Assembly (NCBI GenBank): GCA_002794775.1
Contig: NBAY01000001.1
Location: forward strand, 2,418,001 to 2,482,000
Source: Porodaedalea pini
Lineage: Eukaryota > Basidiomycota > Agaricomycetes > Hymenochaetales > Hymenochaetaceae
DNA length: 64,000 bases
Direction: 5' to 3'
Below are positions 33,650-44,979 of the stretch, one piece after another. The stretch's first letter is position 1. Every line of letters starts with the position of its first letter. Position numbers and translations under genes: made by a program. The notes beneath the pieces are model-generated. The model had not been told where the DNA came from. It saw only the letters and a program-made list of their open reading frames with translations, and did no database searches.

Positions 33650-34093
33650 GTACACTGTGTAGACGAGTCTCGCGCCGGTCAATTCGTGGCTTTGAGGGTG
33701 CAGTTGCGCGACTTGGAGATTCAAGATAGAGAGTGCATGGTGTAAGCAGCAGACACGTCAATCATATAGCTGTCTAGCATACCGTACGAGTTGAGAGGAA
33801 AGGAAAGCTTTCGTCTCGATGTGAGTCGACCGTTAAGTCTTTACACGACTCGTCCGAAAGCAGCAAGTTATATAGGAGCTATTGCCAAATAATGACCAAA
33901 CATCCCCGCAAAGATGACTCTAAGCTGTGGCGAAGTTTGACTCTACAGTGAATCGCCTTCGACACTTGATCTACCATCTCCCTGTTCCCCTCGTCTAGCA
34001 CGCTGTAGGTCCCCCATCCATCGATTCACCCCAGGAGTGTCTGAATTTTTTTTTCAGAACGCTGCTTCGAAACGACGCCTCAATTTTGTGGCA
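33650..34093. promoter_or_regulatory. Shared intergenic region of divergent MPP6-like and deaminase genes
   Basis: 444 bp separate two divergent start codons, so both promoters must lie here. A pyrimidine tract followed by cag just upstream of 34060 may be the acceptor of a 5' UTR intron of the deaminase gene. No TATA box stands out. Confidence 0.5.
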
Positions 34094-35049
34094 ATGAGCA
34101 AGTCACAGTTTTATCTCTCGGAGTGTGCGCAGGCGGCGGAGAAGTCGCCAATGTGCTTCAAGCTGGGTGCGGTTATGGTCAAAGGCGGGAAGGTTATCTC
34201 AACGGGCTACAATCACCATCGAACGCATTACGACGGCGCGGAGGTTCGCCGGCACGGCCATCGCAAGCCTGTCTCGATGCACGCCGAGATGCATGCGATC
34301 TTCAGTCTTACGGGCATGTCTCCTTCTTTCAAGAAGCAGGTTCAAGGCGTCGAGCGGCGCGTTCCACAACGCGCACCTACCAAACCATATCGAACACCAG
34401 CATCACCAGAAGGGCGAGGAGAAAGAGAACAACGGTCGCCGATCCCCAAAGGGTGCACCGCTCCTGAAAGGCGTCTTTCAGGGGCCTGGAGTTACCAAGC
34501 GTGCACAGAAGTTGAGGGCGGGAAAGAAGCATTGGAAGCGAATGATGCCGAGTTCCAGCCTGAGCAGTTGTGGACGAGGACGAGGCACGAAGCACTCCTC
34601 ATCGCCACCGACGAGCGAGAGCAGCAGCAGTTGGGAAGGCAGTGGAAGCGAGGATGGGAGGGACACGCCTGCCCGAGCATTCTCGCCTGATGGCTTGGTG
34701 CCTGTGGATTTCGGGACTAAAGGGGCGCGGTGGGATGCACGACGCCGCGACTCGAGGATGAATGGGGCGGATCTTTACGTGGCGAGGATAACTAAGAACG
34801 GTTGCGGGAATGCCAAACCGTGCTGGCGATGTTTGGAGTGGTGTAGATGGGCGGGGATCAAGCGGATTTTTCACTGGAACGAGGTTACAAACCATTTTGA
34901 TGTGGTGAAAGTAAACAGCGTCTCAGCGGATCAGTACGAAACTCATGCCGATAATCGTCTGTTCGCTGGTCTTGTACGTCTGCTCCTTTCTCCTCCGATC
35001 TTTCTGTCCGTCTCGATTCGCTGACGGAATCTTCTTCTAGGGTTGGTAA
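34094..35049 (+). CDS. CMP/dCMP-type deaminase domain protein
   Basis: Proposed exons 34094-34339, 34410-34973, 35041-35049 (272 residues). Exon 1 encodes MSKSQFYLSECAQAAEKS and the catalytic zinc motif HAE at residues 63-65. Exon 2 supplies the second zinc motif PCWRC at about 219-223 followed by LEWC, so a full H-A-E...P-C-x-x-C deaminase centre is present. Between them lies a Ser/Lys-rich, probably disordered insert of about 110 residues. The last intron (GTACGT...CTGAC...TAG, 67 nt) leaves a two-residue exon ending Gly-Trp-stop. The first join is weak: frames change between 34339 and 34410, and the only usable donor is GTTCAA, so a real frameshift is the alternative. Family members deaminate cytosine in nucleosides, nucleotides or RNA; the substrate cannot be read from sequence. 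In-frame ATG at 34037 lies upstream but conservation begins at 34094. Confidence 0.75.
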
Positions 35050-36744
35050 TATTTATTTACATGTTGTCCTGCTTTTACGGGTCTATCTCTTTCCTCTGTA
35101 TTCTCTGCGCTACGATGTATAATGTCACCGGCGAAACGTGCATACAAGCCGGTTCAGCTGTACGTCTAATCGCTTGAGCGTTTTGCCCATATTCTGCTCT
35201 GAATTTCAATGATCTCGATGTCGAGGACGCATCTTGGCCTGCGATCGTGATCTCATCCCGACAACTGCTCTCCATCCTCTTCACTATGGATGGCCGAGTT
35301 ACTAATGCGGGAAAGAACAACCTTGTTCAATGGGCATCTATTTAGCTGTGGCTCAATTAACCATGACCAATGGCTTTATTCCATGCCTGACATTCATCAC
35401 TTGCCTGTCCATCGGGCATGCCTCTTCTGTCTGTTCGTGCATTTCCGACGTCTGGGGATGCCTGGTAAGCAGCTTATCAGCGATCAAATGCATGCACTAC
35501 TGACGATTGTCAATGGCTGTCAGTGCTAAATACCAGGTACTAGGCCTAGGACTGTCGTCTACAATAGGTTAGAAATTAAGCTCTCAGAGGATCCTCTTCA
35601 CGAAACAATCTGACAGTTTCTCTCCATAGAGATGTGATCAACATAATTTAAGACATAGGGTTCATCCGTGGTGTATACGGGCGCCGTGGTGCCATCCTGT
35701 TGCCCTATCTCTTCCCGCACAAACCCCCCACCTTGGTTTCTTGCGTCTCGTTCGTTCATGGGCGTCGAGAATTTTCTGGTGGGGAAGAATATTTTGCGGC
35801 ACAAAAATCGGGCGCTGATAGTTCGTTTGTCTGTCCCCGCCTTATCAACGTGTCTGACATCTCTATGCATCGTCCTTGCGGGCTTTCCGGGGAATTGTGC
35901 AACCGTTGAGTTCTCAAGACGTATGCTCATTTGCTACACGAGATACTTTGTAATATTCCGCTAGAAATCCAGGGATGCTACTCTACCCTGCCAATGGTGC
36001 CAGCGATGTCTGAAGGCCTTACTGGCCCCGTCTACAGACAGCGAGATATTTTTGTTCGCGGTTTGGAGCCCGAGTACAGAGGTGCACCTTTCCCTTCAAG
36101 AAACAGGAGGGTGCTCGTGCCTCGTGTTCTACGCTATCTAGAATAGACATTACAAGTGTGATATTAATATTGGTCGCCAACAGACTAGAATAGTGATGCT
36201 TAAAGACTTTTCCGTGTGAGGGGGAAGGGGAGGGGGGGGGGGGCATTAATATTGGCATGCGATGATAACGCTGATAACCCAGACGCCGCTACAGCTACAT
36301 CCAGATAACCACAAATGTCTGGGTCAGGACGGACCAGCGTTGAAATTGGATGGCAGACCGAGGTGACGGACCCCTCTGAGACGGTGTACAAATTTTGCAA
36401 TTGCCCCGGCTGCTTTGCTCTTCGTCGAGATAGTGCGCTCATGCGCAGGCCCGACGATCGGACGTACGCCACCGGCAGGTAGGACAAATATTTTATTTCA
36501 TTGCAACGAGCTCTAAAAATGGCTGTCTACCCCTTGAGAGAGTTAAGATACCGTAAGGTGTAGCTTTGTCGGAAGCAATATCATCCGATTTCCGACCAGC
36601 CGTAGTATAACAGAATGAACGACAATTGAGAAGCGCTTCGCGGGCACATTACTTGTCATGAGGTTTATGTGGCGGCTCCAGAGTATAGTGGATTCGGCAC
36701 CAAGTCTATAGAGAAGACAAACAGAAGCAATACATTAAAGTTTT
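35050..36744. other. Intergenic, no gene seen
   Basis: Mixed composition. Short open frames occur (for example 35668-35964, plus) without family resemblance. Two atattaatatt words flank a G-rich run at 36221-36243. The boundary with the downstream repeat near 36745 is approximate. Confidence 0.4.
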
Positions 36745-38330
36745 ATGCGCACCCATCTTCCTCAGCCTGCGGGAGAACCAGCGCGGAAAAACTAGCGAGG
36801 CACATTAATAGTAGGAATAGATAATGACCGAGGCGTGCATCCAGAATCATACTATGGTTTGAAGATAGGTCAGACGGCAAATGGTCTACAAAGCCGAGCG
36901 TATGTCAGATTGAAGTGACAAAATTGGAACATACGCAATTGAGTGAATTTGATTTCAGGCAATTGCCGGAGCAATGTGTTGCTGATGAGTCGAGATCGCA
37001 CTGCGCCCTATTAGTTCCTGATCTGCGGTAGTCTACCTGGGAGGCGCCCGCCCTTGTAATGGGTCCATGATTCACGCATCTTGAATAGTCCTACCTGCCG
37101 TTTCATTCGCGAGCAATACAGATCGCATCGGGTCCTGTCCGAGATATATTATCCAACATGAGGATGAACATATCAGCAGAAGCCCTTGATGTCTTCAATG
37201 ATTCTTATAGACTCACTTACTGAACAAAACGACCATCAATCAGTCGCTGCAGTCAACGAGTACGTTGGTGATGTCCGCGACTGATCGTGGGTTCACACTG
37301 AACTTCGACAATATCCCTGAAAATACTGACGGTGATAGAAGTCAGTGGATTTTCGGGATTGGAGACCGCTGACCACCGCGCAACGCGTACATCCGCGGAA
37401 AGACGAAAGCACAACTTGAGTTAAACTCAGAAATCTGCATAATGATGTCTTCAGATGGTTCCTGAATGGAGGCCGCACAAAGGTACGACATAATTGGGAG
37501 CTCATGCATGGCCACATGACTAGCAGGTAATATCCAAATCTGAGTAAACCGGCAAACTTGGTTTTCGTTGTTGCAATAATCAGGAAATTATTTGCTTAGG
37601 CATCTCGGACCTCACCTTGCTCAGTGTCAGAAGAGGCTTGAATGATCGCAGTTGCACGGGATTTCCTTTTCTGAAGGAAAGCTAATCACTGACGTGTATC
37701 CAAAACTACAACAATGGAACAAGGCCACTCACCACGACAGATAATTCTATAGCGTTGAAGCTCTAATCTATGTCATCCAATGACATGCGGCATAGTATTC
37801 CTCAGCGTAAGCTTCAATCAATCTCTAAAGAAAAAGACCGAATGATATTGCGGTACTGACGGATTCTCGAGTAAGCCTTCGATTGTTTAATTCTTTTCTT
37901 TGATACGTTGTGCTGTGCACAACATCGCCAGGCTCGATTCCGGGAATCAAGCCCCCGAACGTATAGCTGTATTGGATCTTTGCGCCGAAAGGTCTGCAGC
38001 TGGCTTCCATCAAGATCGGTATGTGTAGTGCATACGTTACAGAGTTTCTGGACAGTAAGCCAGCATTCTGCAAAAAAAAATTCTTTGCTTGAACACAGAA
38101 GCTTGAAATTTGATGGAGAGGGATGTTGAATAGCTAGACGAGATCGCGACGAGAGAATATTGACGGGACCTCGTAGACGGAGTCAGGCACATGGCGCCGC
38201 ATGTGCAAACGCAGGAAACCTTGCGACGGCGAACAAGATGAATGCATGTACCGAACCTGAGCGCTCAGCGCTCAGCGTGGAGAGGACCTGAGCCTGCCGC
38301 TGAGTTGAAAAGGTTCAACGGACACGGAGT
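36745..38330 (+). repeat. Direct repeat copy R1 (related to 49740-51005)
   Basis: It aligns in the same orientation with 49740-51005. Anchors: aaccagcgcgg at 36778 and 49791; caacatgaggatgaacat at 37153 and 50131; gacggtgatagaag at 37329 and 50318; tcaatcaatctct at 37811 and 50517; gagcctgcc at 38290 and 50959. R1 holds about 300 bp (about 37410-37720) missing from R2. Similarity is moderate. Reading frames are not conserved between copies, so no gene is called. The two copies bracket the right inverted-duplication arm. Confidence 0.75.
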
Positions 38331-39214
38331 CTGAGTCTGTGTTTGGTTTAGCGAGTACATTACACGTGACCATAAATCATATTTCGCGATTCACGTCGAT
38401 CTTGCATTTGGACTCCGACGAGCACATTTGTTCTTCCCATTGTAGATACATTATTGCTCACGAACGCATGAGGTCTTGATTTTTCAATCATCTAATCGGA
38501 GTTAAGCATCCCCACCTTGCCTATTATATTTTGAACAACCTCCGGATTTGGGGATGCCACGAAGTCATTGTGATTAGGTGTGTACCAAAAAGAGTTCTCC
38601 AAGCTTATATGAATCGTATGAGATTTATTTGAAGATTCTCCTGCTCATTCCCATGCCCATGCTATTTCTGTTCTCACCCACATATTTCTCGTTACAACCA
38701 TTTTCATAAATGTTTGCCAACATGTGTTTCATGTCACAAAAACCCTGAACAAAGAATAAATCATATCTCAGTCATATCAGCACCATCTGTATGATTTAAT
38801 AGCAAAAAATCATGTAATCAGAAAAGAAGAATAATTGTAGGAATATACAACAGAAATATGCAGCATGAAGAGCTGAAAAATCAACAGCCGGTGAGCAGGG
38901 TGAGCTGGCGGTTCAATAGCTTCTACCAGCTCTGGATTTGTAACGCACATTGTAATGCAAATTTCACTTTCATCTTTTTGCAGTAATTTTTGTTTTTAGA
39001 TTTAGTGACTTCACATACTTCACTCGTGCAAAAAGAGTACTAGAACTACATAGTATTATGTAGTGCTGTTCTGACTGAGACATGGTTTATTCTTTGTTCC
39101 TGTTGTGACACAAGCACGTGATAGTAAACATTTATGGAAATACCTGTAACTGTGACCAGGATCAGTTCAAATTTGGACCCAAACAGCTTTAAAAAGTACT
39201 TATTTCTTTGACAG
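38331..39214. other. AT-rich, CpG-poor spacer next to the right arm
   Basis: No gene visible. CpG becomes rare from about 38450 onward. It contains a 9-bp inverted repeat (gcatcccca at 38506, tggggatgc at 38549) and a short palindrome around 39048-39067. No homology with the left arm beyond 13060 was seen. Confidence 0.45.
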
Positions 39215-40715
39215 CACCACCTCCCAGATTCTATAAATACAAGGCTTGTTTGGAGACAATATCAAGTCTGAATCAACGTTGATGCGATGTGAAGCAAAAT
39301 GTGCGAGCTGACCGCACTCTTCACTCTATTATCCTATCCTATTGACAAAATGCATCAAACCAAAGGCCACACGTACATACATTGTCTGCATCAATAGGAC
39401 TACAGATGGCACTCATGGCTATAATATACATTTATGTACTTATGTCTGCTCAGAAGAACACAGAGCATGGTGATGATGACAATGTTTCAGGCGCCTGGTG
39501 GATCTGCTCATCAGGATTCTGGATTCTAGATCACTATTCACTCAACCTCCTCCTTGATATCAGTGCATTCAGACCTCATCAACAGCCTACAGAAAGTTCT
39601 CGTCACATAGCATTGGAGCAATGGAACAGCAGTAGACTAGAGATTCTTCTCAATACTCTGGGATTCAAATTCAGGGTCCAGAATTAGAACCTAAAATTGT
39701 GACACATCATTTTGTGGTGTCCTCTCCTTCTCTTCTAGAAAAAATGCAAGCACCATCTGAGTCTGTTCCATGTCTACATGCATGTTGCTGGCACCATGTA
39801 ATACCACATAACATTATGCAATTGAGAAAAGCCAAGGTCACCCCAAAGCAACTCGACTGCTTTCTCACGAGCTTCACTATTGTTGACTTGTGGGGACTAG
39901 TGAGCGGTTTGTGTTTCCATATATGTGTTCATCTTCAAGTTTTGTTTTTCCAGATGGCAGGTGGCAATGCCTATCGGTCTGTTCTATCATTCTGTTCTGT
40001 CGGTCTGTCCAGTCCCAAACCACTCAACTGCAGCATTCATACATGTATCTTCCCTCCTTTTTGTTAGATTGAACTTTTTTTTCTTTTTTTTTTTTACATT
40101 TTTTTTTTTAATCGCTCTTTTCATTATATTTAATTGTCTTTCAATCATTTCCACACTTTCATTCATTCCATCACATTCATTTATGTGTAGATAATATTCA
40201 CTTCATGAGTCCATCACGAATTCTGCTCACTAGATTATGACAGTAATTTATAATTCTTAACGTCCACATCTACGCCATTCCATAACACTACCATCCGATT
40301 GCTTTCTCTGTGCTTATTCAATAACTTCAAGTCCATTTATGCATCTTGCTGATCTTCCAAGGATTTGTTTATCCTCCCCCCTCGCACCTCCCTTCCAAAT
40401 CATGGAATAAGGGTTACAGAACAGGTACCAAACAGGAGCTGTCATCACTACCCTTTGATGTTCCACGCTGTTAGGTTTGAATTGTGGACAAATGCAGATA
40501 CAGTGATGTCCTTTGTTGATAAACATTGATTAATCTGCACTCATACCATCCATCCAATCCTTTCTGCTTGCCCAGTTCGAGTTCAGGGTACTATTTAGGT
40601 TAGTGCTGGATACGATCTTGTTCTCGGTGATGCAGAACTCCAGACACTTGATGGGAGCCAGACTACTGGCTCATTGCACTCAAAGCCAATTTGAGTGCAA
40701 GAGAAAGAAGATGGC

Positions 40716-41245
40716 CTAGTTTGTTAGGACCAGTGTCGGAACAGGTGACTAATCTGTCCGGCGTACCGGAACTAGTAGATGTCCTTCTTGAAGACTCGAG
40801 GTAAGCGTTCTTGAGCTAGTCGTATGGAGGGGTGATTGGCTTGTCGAGCACTTGGTCTTAGCAGGAGAATAACAGTAATAGCAGTGAGCTGTGGGCTCAA
40901 GCTGAACTAGTATTGAAGACGTGTCAAGGGCAGAAGAATTTTGCTGAGGAGACAAGGGCACTCCTGCTCGCCTCTTTATAGAGTTTGGGTTCTTTGAACC
41001 TTAGCTCCACAGCTAACCTAATTCTAACTAGTCGGGGAATGGCTTCTCCACTTCTCCCGTGATCTGCAGTAATTCTTAGAACCTTCCGCTCCACTATGAC
41101 ATTGTTGCATGCTATAAATAGCCACTTGCACCACTTGCTCCAAAGTTCCCACGCTTTACCCCACCGTTGTGGAGTATTGCATCATGGTGATGTCACTGTG
41201 CTATAAATAGCCACTTGGTTCCGAGAGTCTCATCTACTCCCTTTA
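40716..41245 (-). repeat. Possible solo or terminal LTR-like sequence
   Basis: A stretch beginning TGTTAGGACCAG and ending near CTTTACA adjoins the 3' side of the gag-like minus-strand frame. It contains two ctataaatagccactt words (41111 and 41199). No second copy was found in the window, so an LTR cannot be confirmed. Confidence 0.25.
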
Positions 41246-42142
41246 CAGGGATGAGTCATCCATTGGTTGGTCAGTAGATTCAGTGGTGCCTGTCTGGCTT
41301 CCTCCTGGTGCGGGGACTGGTAGTGGGTTTCCTTCACTACTTCTATCATCCACTAGTCTGGTTGCTGCTGTTAGGCGTTCTTCGTAGACCCGGGTGTATC
41401 CCATTGTTAAGCCAACTTTGCTGGGCGCTACATCAATGCCAATTACCACTTTGAGTTGTACTCCGTAATAGGTTTGGGTGGCGCGGTGGTCTACTGTTAA
41501 GTAGCCATCGAAGCCCCTTCACCATGTAGTGATGAGGTCATCGATGATTTCATCTCTGAGTTCCCAGAGTTCGTGATGCGCTTCCTGTTGTGTCTGGCAG
41601 GTAGTGATTGGCTAGTCAAGGAGGATTGCCCATCGGCCACATTGTCGGTGGTGTTCCCTTTGTGTGATCCATATCGTAAGGCCTGCTAGTGCTGCATACA
41701 TTTGTTCATCTGCTAGCCACCATTTGAGCTCGTGCATGTATGCCGTACTCGTCCTTCCCTGCATAACTGGCTCTTGCTGTTGTTCGCTGAGCAGTCTGTG
41801 CTGTGAGGTAATGAGCATTGTGTTCTGTACTGATACTGCTTCCAGAATGCGTAGGAAGATTTGCTCATGTGCTGCCCATGAGTAATGGTATAGCTCCTGG
41901 CAGAAGTTGCACAGCTCCATTGACTCGGGTAGGTGCATCTTATCGCTTCGGCGTGGCCATGCTGTTCGATATGCTTCTTGCGCTCGCTTCCTGGCTTTGT
42001 CATGGATTGTTGCGGGTGCCTCCTGGCTGAATCCTGGCTGGTAGGCAAATTGGTTCATCGTTGATCCTGTCGATCCCATGTCGATCTGCTGATCCTTCCT
42101 AAAATAGCAATTTCTTGTAACATAGTTGATGCCCTTGGTCAT
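41243..42142 (-). pseudogene. Broken retroelement gag-like reading frame, unrecognised
   Basis: A minus-strand frame of 176 codons (42142-41612) is followed in another frame by a coding-looking stretch from about 41612 to 41243 with one internal TGA, ending ESTDQPMDDSSL. The product is Gln/Arg-rich (SEQQQEPVMQG, QTQQEAHHELWE), reminiscent of capsid-type proteins of LTR elements, but no zinc knuckle or catalytic motif is seen. It has no equivalent in the left arm, so it looks like a later insertion that has decayed. The identity is a guess; an orphan fungal gene remnant is equally possible. Confidence 0.35.
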
Positions 42143-44979
42143 ACTTCTCTAGGCTCTCTATGTCAAATGAATTTGAAATCTTGCAAGATGGAGAGAAACT
42201 GACCATGGACTTAGTGGGAGGCTATGCTTCATTTAGGTGTCGAGTTGCTGGGTTCTTGGAACTATCGCCTCAAGCTCTTGAGACTGAAAAGAGTTCGAGG
42301 TATGGTAGCCAATAACCCTCAGCCATACCTCCGGAGATGAAACTCCATCAAAATTCAGTAAATAATGACAGTCGGTGGCAAGTGGAAATTAGGATTTGTC
42401 TGAGCTCTAGCTTACTGTACAGTTTTTACAGTGAGTTACTGCACATGCCTCACATCTGTGAAGCTCTTCCTGCAAGCAACTGTACTTTTGCTTTCTTTCT
42501 TCTTGAGCTCTTTCTTCTTCTAGTCCCTCATTCCAAATTCTGAATGGAGTTTGCGTAAGTTCTATTCTGCACCCGTAACCATAGCCCTAATCGTGTTTGT
42601 TTTTGAAGACCAGCCTTTTAAAACACTACCAGCCATACGTATACACTGTCAGGTTTGGTTTTGGGTTCAGTTTTGGATTTGTAGGGTCCTAAGTAGAGCT
42701 TTCGAATATGATGGGCACCAAAATTGATAACAGAGGTATGGCATTTTCTTAGAAAGTCTGCCAGAGAGGTGATGTGTGTGTAACAAGCCGAGTAGTGAGC
42801 ATAGGTATTGACTTTCTTCTGCTACTTCATTCTGCCATTTCCGGAGGACAGAGTCACAGCAAGGATCTGGGCATCTCCATCATAGGCACTTGAGCTTCCT
42901 ATTACTAGTAGTTCATGTGCACTCATATTCTTTCAGTTGTTTTGTTTGTTTGAGGTGTGTACTAATGATAGCATGAAATGAGTAGAATACTCAGAGACTA
43001 ATCCATGCGAGGAGCCCAATTGCAGAAGCTAGATCTCTTGCGGAGACAGGTTAACAAGTGCAAAGTAGGTTGTAAAGAGCAGAAAGTAGGCATTATGCCC
43101 TCAATCATGCCTCTTTGTGTTGAACTAAACTGTAATACCAGCTTGGTGGTGAGCGGGCATGGATTTGGTGAGAGATTTCTCTAACTCTATAGTCAACTGT
43201 GCACCGTGATCAAAACACCATTATTCTAGTTTAGATTTTAATTGAGGGTCAGCGCTTATAGTAAGTGAGCTCTTCTACCTCTCTTCTTGAGCTCTTCCCT
43301 CTTCTTTTCTTCCCCTTCTCGCTGATTCTGAGCCCGTGCAGTTACCCTTCTGTACCCGCATCCCCACCCTCATGCCTACCTTCAGAAGTGAATATATATA
43401 TATCCTATTGAATTTGCTTCTACATCTGGCATATACCGATCCATTGCACCATGCCCTACTATGCCAAGCCAAACCCCATGATATGATCACTTTGCACTCA
43501 GGCGGCACTGTGCACTGACCACACAGAGCTTGAAGGCTTGTGATCATCCAGATCGCCCAGCGCACTCCATGTCAGAGTTTGCACTTAACCCTCCACAATT
43601 GCTTCACATTTGAGTTGTACTTTGCTCACATCTCTGCACACCCATTTGTTTCATTAATTTCAGTTGGTGCATCTGAGCTAAATAATATGGCCACAGCTCA
43701 GCACTCTGGTATACCTCTGTAGGCTAAGTACAGTCAAATGTGCCTCCTGCAATCCAGTGTGCATGTGCCCCAGATGTTTGGCTCCATCAATTGCTTGTGC
43801 ACAGATTGCAATCGAAAGAATGCATGAGGCTTCATTGTCGGCTAGTCTGATCATGAGTATTTCAGAAGTGGTGCTGAATTTGCTGCATAGATATGAACCC
43901 TCATTGGTCACCTTGGATCCTCAAATTGGAAATGCTCCTGTCTGCTATGCAGCAACACATATGCACCTGCAGTGCAATAGATGCCAAACCTTTTCTTTTT
44001 CACCTGAATGCTTATGCTGGTTCCATGTACGTTTTCTTTGTACTCAATCCTGCTAAATTTACATCCTAATCTGGCTCAACCCATTACATTTGGCCAGACT
44101 CAGGAATCAGAATTTGAAGCCTGTCTGGGTCATGCTTCCCTGTTCTCAGACTTCTGGTCCTGGATAACTGGCCTGAGGAGAGTGTCACTAGGATTAATAT
44201 AGACTGGACCAACAGTATACTCACAATGGTTGTTTGTCCCTTCTTCCATCTCGTGCGCTTGTCCGCACAACTGAACACCTCCCTTCTGATAGCCTCCAAA
44301 GAAGGCTCTATATCATGACACCGCCTTCCCGTGCATGCCCAAGTGAAAAACATGTAGACGGAGAGGTGAGGGAAGGCTAGGACCAGGGATTGTGATATCT
44401 GAATCCTTGCTGTGCATGAGGCTTGCATGACCTTAAAAGGGAAATTTGTATGTTTCTGAACATGTACAGTAGGAGTCATTCACTTCATGATACTGAATAT
44501 TGAATTAGATCATGTCGTGTTGCATTGGATTGTGTAATGAATTGCTCAGTATACAGATCTCGGGTTCATCGAACCACTGTTGAAAGATGCCCCCATGTTA
44601 CGAGAGTGTCCACTCAACTCAGTTGAGAATATGTAATAGTATCTGTCATTTCCTTTGGATTTATTCTATACTTTGGCTACTCAGAGCATGGACATAACAC
44701 TTCTACATTACAAAAACCACAGGATGCAGGTCGGGTCTGCTTCATGGTGCTTTTTTAATATAATTCTTTATTGGTGCTTCACTGTTTGTTCAAGAGCTCT
44801 TTGATTCTGACACTCTTTTGATTGAGTATAATTCATCAATTGTTTGCTACTCACTCCGATTTCTTCACAACTATAAGTTGCCTAGACCCTCAAGCATGTG
44901 CTTGCAGCAAGACAGATGTAGCAATACAAGTATACCCTTAGTTTTCCCTCTCGCCGCCTCCATGGGAGCTGGCTTAACT

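Noticed and set aside
37825..38260. Hydrophobic, signal-peptide-like frame (VHAFILFAVARFPAFAHAAP) in R1
   Set aside because: It lacks an in-frame ATG, meets a stop soon after, and the R2 copy does not keep the same frame.
38506..38557. Short inverted repeat gcatcccca / tggggatgc
   Set aside because: A 9-bp stem with a 34-nt loop is too weak and isolated to support an RNA gene or transposon ends.
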